A DNA stretch of 50,302 bases from Acidobacteriota bacterium (lineage in GTDB: Bacteria; Acidobacteriota; Thermoanaerobaculia; Multivoradales; Multivoraceae): contig JAPOXA010000039.1 of assembly GCA_026707325.1 (NCBI GenBank), positions 1 to 50,302 of the forward strand. Reading direction: 5' to 3'. Under the pieces are notes generated by a model that was not told where the DNA came from, made no database searches, and saw nothing but the letters and a program-made list of their open reading frames with translations. Made by a program: the position numbers and the translations under genes. Position 1 is the first letter of the stretch; each line of letters starts with the position of its first letter. Below are positions 46,531 to 50,302 of this stretch, one piece after another.

Positions 46531-49179
46531 TCAGGCGGCGCGGTTACCGTCGTCGACGGTCTCGACGGCGCTGCGCGCGGGTTCGCCGCGAATGCTGAGG
46601 CTACCTTCCTCAACGTCGATCAGTACGCGGTCGCCTGGACCGATGTCGCCGCCGACCAGGGCGCGGCCGACGCGGGTCTCGACCTCGCGCTGCAGGTAGC
46701 GCTTGAGCGGCCGCGCGCCGTAGACCGGGTCGTAGCCGGCTCGGGCGGTGAACTCGCGGGCCGCGGGACTCAGTTCGAGGCCGATGTCCTGCTCGCCGAG
46801 GCGCTTCGCCAGGTCGGCGGTCAACAGGTCCACGATCTGCTCGATCTCGACGACGGTGAGCGGCGAGAACAGCACGACCTCGTCGATCCGGTTGAGGAAC
46901 TCGGGCCGCATCGTGCGGCGGAGCTCGGTCATCACCGCGTCCCGGGCGGCGTCCGTGATCTCGCCCGCCGGCGTCACGCCTTCGAGCAGGTGCGGCGAGC
47001 CCAGGTTCGAGGTCATGATGACGACGGTGTTCCTGAAGTCGACCGTGCGGCCCTGGGAGTCGGTGATCCGACCGTCGTCCAGGACCTGGAGCAGCACGTT
47101 GAACACGTCCCGGTGCGCCTTCTCGATCTCGTCGAAGAGGACGACCGCGTAGGGCTTGCGCCGCACCGCTTCGGTCAACTGGCCGCCGTCCTCGTGGCCG
47201 ACGTAGCCCGGCGGCGCGCCGACCAGCCGCGACACGGTGTGCCGCTCCATGTACTCGCTCATGTCGATGCGGACGATGTTGTCCTCGGTGTCGAAGAGGG
47301 CCTCCGCGAGGGTCTTCGCGAGCTCCGTCTTGCCGACGCCGGTGGGGCCGAGGAACAGGAAGGAGCCGATCGGGCGCCTTGGGTCCTTGATCCCCGAGCG
47401 GGCGCGGATCACGGCGTCCGCCACGAGCTGGACCGCCTCATCCTGGCCGATCACCCGGCGATGCAGGATCTCGTCGAGGCGCAGCAGCTTCTCGCGTTCT
47501 CCCTCGACCAGGCGGGTGACGGGAACGCCGGTCCACTTCGACACGATCTCCGCGATCTCGTTGTCGGTCACCTCTTCCCGCAGCAGCCGCCCGGCCCCAT
47601 CGGATTCGCCCCCGTCCTCTTCGTGACTCTCGAGCTTCGCCATCAGCCCAGGCAGCACCCCGTGGCGGAGTTCGGCGGCCCGGTTCAGGTCGTACTGGCG
47701 CTCGGCGACTTCGATCTCGTGCCGTACCTGCTCCACCTGCTCGCGCACCTTCTGTTCGTCGTCGATCGCGGCCTTCTCGCTCTCCCACTGGCTGCGCATG
47801 GCGGCGGCCTTCGTACGCAGGTCGGCGAGTTCCCGCCGCAGCGTCTGCAGGCGCCTCCTGCTCGACTCGTCGGTCTCCTTGTTGAGGGCCGCTTCCTCGA
47901 TCTCGAGCCGCATGACGCGCCGGGTCGCCTCGTCGAGATCGGCCGGGAGGGAGTCGATCTCGGTGCGGATGAGGGCGCAGGCCTCATCGACGAGGTCGAT
48001 CGCCTTGTCGGGCAGAAACCGGTCCGAGACGTAGCGGTCGGAGAGGGTGGCCGCGGCGACCAGGGCGTTGTCCTGGATGCGGACGCCGTGGTGGACCTCG
48101 AACCGTTCGCGCAGGCCGCGCAGGATGGACACCGTGTCCTCGACCGAGGGCGCGTCGACGACGATCGGCTGGAAGCGCCGCTCGAGCGCCGCGTCCTTCT
48201 CGATGTACCGGCGGTACTCGTCGAGCGTGGTGGCCCCGATGCAGTGCAGCTCGCCACGCGCGAGCATCGGCTTCAGCAGGTTGCCGGCGTCGGTGGAACC
48301 CTCCGTGCGGCCGGCGCCGACGATGTTGTGGACCTCGTCGATGAACAGGAGAACGCGGCCGTCGCTCTGGGCGATTTCGTTCAGCACCGCCTTCAACCGC
48401 TCTTCGAACTCGCCGCGGTACTTGGCGCCGGCGAGAAGCGATCCGAGGTCGAGCGAGAACACGCTCCGGTCCTTGAGCCATTCGGGCACGTCCCCGCGGA
48501 CGATGCGCTGGGCCAGACCCTCGACGATCGCCGTCTTGCCGACTCCGGGCTCGCCGATCAGGACCGGGTTGTTCTTTGTCTTGCGGGAGAGGATGCGGAT
48601 GGCGCGGCGGATCTCCGAATCGCGGCCGATGACCGGATCCATCTTGCCTGTCCGCGCCTGGGCGACGAGATCGACACCGTACTTCTCGAGCGCTTCATAG
48701 GCCGTCTCCGGGTTGTTGCTCGTCACCCGCTGGGATCCGCGGACGGCCTTGAGCGCGTCCAGCAGGGGCTGCCGGGACAGACCGGCGTCTGCAAGCGCGC
48801 GTGCCGCGCGGTCCTCGCCATCGAGGGCAGCGAGCAGCAGGTGCTCGACGGAGACGTAGTCGTCGCCGAAGTTCCCGGCTTCGTCCTCGGCCCGCGCCAG
48901 GAGTTTCTCGAGGTCGGCCGTGATGTAGATCCTGCCGGCCTCGCCGCCGCCGGTCGAGACCTTGGGCCTGCGTTCGAGGTCGCTCTGAATCCTGGTCCGG
49001 AGTGCGCCGGCGTCGACTTCGAGGCGATTCAGGATCCGCGGCGCCAGACCGTCCTGCTGCTCGAGCAGAGCCAGCAGGAGATGGTTCGCGTCCACCTGCT
49101 GGTGGTCGAGACGCCGCGCCAGATCCTGGGCCGCGGTCAGCGCTTCCTGCGACTTGATGGTCAGCTTGTTCGGGTCCAT
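46531..49179 (-). CDS. clpB: Chaperone ClpB (AAA+ disaggregase)
   Basis: An 882-residue Hsp100 protein that extracts polypeptides from aggregates together with DnaK/DnaJ. The N-domain covers about 1-145. AAA-1 has Walker A GEPGVGKT near 206 and Walker [10 protein letters not shown]; a ClpB-type coiled-coil middle domain lies at about 410-530; AAA-2 has Walker A GPTGVGKT near 615, Walker [12 protein letters not shown] and [13 protein letters not shown] pore loop. The presence of the middle domain and lack of an IGF-type ClpP loop mark ClpB rather than ClpA/C. It starts 28 bp after the DnaJ-type gene and is probably cotranscribed. Confidence 0.97.
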   Translation of the reverse strand: MDPNKLTIKSQEALTAAQDLARRLDHQQVDANHLLLALLEQQDGLAPRILNRLEVDAGALRTRIQSDLERRPKVSTGGGEAGRIYITADLEKLLARAEDEAGNFGDDYVSVEHLLLAALDGEDRAARALADAGLSRQPLLDALKAVRGSQRVTSNNPETAYEALEKYGVDLVAQARTGKMDPVIGRDSEIRRAIRILSRKTKNNPVLIGEPGVGKTAIVEGLAQRIVRGDVPEWLKDRSVFSLDLGSLLAGAKYRGEFEERLKAVLNEIAQSDGRVLLFIDEVHNIVGAGRTEGSTDAGNLLKPMLARGELHCIGATTLDEYRRYIEKDAALERRFQPIVVDAPSVEDTVSILRGLRERFEVHHGVRIQDNALVAAATLSDRYVSDRFLPDKAIDLVDEACALIRTEIDSLPADLDEATRRVMRLEIEEAALNKETDESSRRRLQTLRRELADLRTKAAAMRSQWESEKAAIDDEQKVREQVEQVRHEIEVAERQYDLNRAAELRHGVLPGLMAKLESHEEDGGESDGAGRLLREEVTDNEIAEIVSKWTGVPVTRLVEGEREKLLRLDEILHRRVIGQDEAVQLVADAVIRARSGIKDPRRPIGSFLFLGPTGVGKTELAKTLAEALFDTEDNIVRIDMSEYMERHTVSRLVGAPPGYVGHEDGGQLTEAVRRKPYAVVLFDEIEKAHRDVFNVLLQVLDDGRITDSQGRTVDFRNTVVIMTSNLGSPHLLEGVTPAGEITDAARDAVMTELRRTMRPEFLNRIDEVVLFSPLTVVEIEQIVDLLTADLAKRLGEQDIGLELSPAAREFTARAGYDPVYGARPLKRYLQREVETRVGRALVGGDIGPGDRVLIDVEEGSLSIRGEPARSAVETVDDGNRAA

Positions 49180-49207
49180 GTCGTTCGCGTTCTCCTGCCA
49201 GGTGAAC

Positions 49208-50188
49208 TCAGGTGTCGTTGCGGGTGGGGCCGGAGGCGTCCCGGGACGGCTCGAACGCGGACGTCTCGGCCAACTGCTCGAACAGGGCTTTCTCCTCGTC
49301 GGTCAACTGCGTGGGAACGATGACCTGAATCTCGGCGAGCAGATCGCCGTCCGGTCCCTTCGGGTTCGGCAGACCGCGGCCTCGCAGTCGCATCTTCCGC
49401 CCGGTGGACGAACCGGCGGGGACCCGCGCCTCGACGGTTCCCCCGAGCGTCGGAATCCGGACCTTGCCGCCGAGCGCCGCCGTCCAGGGTGCGACCGGCA
49501 CGTCGCAGTGGAGGTCGCGTTCGTGGCGCCGGAAGACCGGATGCGGCAGGGCTTCGACCCGGAGCAGCAGGTCGCCGTCGGGTCCGCCCGCGCCCTTTCC
49601 GCCCTGACCGCCGAGACGGATCGACTGGCCCGGCAGCACGCCCTTCGGTATCCGGACCTCCAGTCTCCGGGTCCGGCCGTTGGAGCGGTCGAGGAATTCG
49701 ATCGTCTGGGCTCCGCCCTCAGCCAGGTTCTCGAGGCTGAGTGGCAGGGAGACCTCGTGGTTCCGGCCCCGGCGGGGAGGGGACCAGGTCGACTGCCGGC
49801 CGCCGCCGGGGAAGCCCTGAGGTCCCGCGCCGCCGAAGAGCATGTCGAAGAACGAGCTGAAGCCGGAGCCGCCGCCGGCGCTTCGGAACTCGAAGCGGCT
49901 GTCGCCGCCGCCGAAGTCGAACTGGAAGCCTTCCCAGCCGGGCGGTGGAGCGCTTCCGGTCTGGACCTGCTTCCAGGCGGCGCCGTACTGGTCGTACTTG
50001 CCGCGCTTGTCCGGATCCTTCAACACCTCGTAGGCCTCGCCGATGTCCTTGAAGCGGGTCTCGGCACCCGCGTCCTTGTTGACGTCCGGGTGGAACTGGC
50101 GCGCCAGTTTGCGGTACGCCTTCTGGATGTCGGCGGCCGTCGCTTCCTTGTCGACGCCGAGCGTCTGGTAGTAGTCCTTGTACTCCAC
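49208..50188 (-). CDS. DnaJ/CbpA-type J-domain co-chaperone without zinc finger
   Basis: A 326-residue protein: J-domain at 1-65 ([23 protein letters not shown] at 33-35), a Gly/Phe-rich linker (about 75-135) and the two C-terminal substrate-binding domains (about 140-310; [18 protein letters not shown]). The CxxCxGxG zinc repeats of DnaJ are missing, making it a class B (CbpA-like) Hsp40. GTG 50188 is chosen because the J-domain begins immediately; a longer frame to 50233 exists. Together with clpB downstream it forms a heat-shock unit. I saw no CIRCE element in the 114 bases available upstream. Confidence 0.93.
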   Translation of the reverse strand: MEYKDYYQTLGVDKEATAADIQKAYRKLARQFHPDVNKDAGAETRFKDIGEAYEVLKDPDKRGKYDQYGAAWKQVQTGSAPPPGWEGFQFDFGGGDSRFEFRSAGGGSGFSSFFDMLFGGAGPQGFPGGGRQSTWSPPRRGRNHEVSLPLSLENLAEGGAQTIEFLDRSNGRTRRLEVRIPKGVLPGQSIRLGGQGGKGAGGPDGDLLLRVEALPHPVFRRHERDLHCDVPVAPWTAALGGKVRIPTLGGTVEARVPAGSSTGRKMRLRGRGLPNPKGPDGDLLAEIQVIVPTQLTDEEKALFEQLAETSAFEPSRDASGPTRNDT

Positions 50189-50250
50189 GTTGTGCCTGCT
50201 TCCTGCGCGTGGGCTTGAGCGATTCTGACCCAACTCCGGCAGATAGTTTA

Positions 50251-50302
50251 GGGCCTGTTCACACTATCGCAGTGCATCGACGATGAGCACGAAGACGACG
50301 AA
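50251..50302 (-). mobile_element. Possible insertion-sequence end at the window edge
   Basis: GGGCCTGTTCACAC (50251-50264) resembles the terminal repeats of IS5-like elements as I remember them. Read inward on the minus strand, a 12-codon hydrophobic tail (VVFVLIVDALR) ends in TAG at 50264-50266 directly against it, as the 3' end of a transposase would. Only 52 bp are visible, so this is tentative. Confidence 0.25.

Noticed and set aside
45412..49323. A 1303-codon plus-strand open frame opposite DUF1015 and clpB
   Set aside because: It mirrors clpB codon by codon (Leu/Val/Asp/Arg-rich, no domains). Long antisense frames are expected in such GC-rich genes.

Overview
The window is about 50 kb of high-GC, gene-dense bacterial chromosome. 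No ribosomal RNA is present, so placement rests on gene content. A remnant of the VWFA-related family that is abundant in Acidobacteriota, a long GreA with a large helical N-terminus, a secreted SpoIVB-type (S55) peptidase, KorAB, M28/M16 peptidases and slipin/NfeD together suggest an Acidobacteriota-like organism. This placement is inference. Almost all genes are housekeeping, metabolic or cell-envelope genes; there is no prophage, CRISPR array or obvious defence island.

Layout. 1-527: tail of an unidentified gene and a 183-bp element bounded by perfect 38-bp inverted repeats. 528-5444 (minus): an EF-G paralogue and an M16 peptidase pair (active plus inactive subunit). 5540-6163: lexA. 6176-9737 (minus): gatC-gatA-amidase, joined by overlapping start and stop codons. 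9845-11920 (minus): long greA-type gene. 12094-13084: RodZ-like gene and tRNA-Pro(CGG). 13119-22639: a chain in which slipin, SPOR protein, lnt, prfB, a glycosyltransferase, a membrane protein and a degenerate Nudix protein overlap end to start. In this chain lnt seems to lack a normal start codon and prfB carries the programmed +1 frameshift. 22640-22848: a structured repeat. 22849-25048: class I aldolase convergent with a patatin. 25141-31068: lipB, lipA, proline dehydrogenase, proC, recN, tsaC. 31112-35720: S55 peptidase, secreted beta-propeller-like protein, coaD. 35721-36301: second copy of the structured repeat abutting a truncated VWFA-related remnant. 36302-39234 (minus): korAB. 39374-42178: SpoIIE-type phosphatase and a lytic transglycosylase. 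42265-46407: xerD-like recombinase, M28 lipoprotein peptidase, CDGSH protein, DUF1015 protein. 46531-50188 (minus): dnaJ/cbpA-clpB. 50251-50302: possible edge of an insertion sequence.

How the genes work together. Several groups make functional sense: Asp/Glu-tRNA amidotransferase subunits GatC-GatA; lipoate attachment and synthesis LipB-LipA; membrane quality control NfeD-slipin; disaggregation DnaJ-ClpB; oxidative 2-oxoacid decarboxylation KorAB. The most unusual signals are (a) a roughly 105-bp dispersed repeat whose two copies differ by a compensatory base-pair change in a hairpin, (b) the lnt start, (c) the glycosyltransferase / membrane protein / dead-Nudix cassette, and (d) the S55 peptidase-propeller pair. 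I see no single system here that I can claim is new; these are the best candidates.
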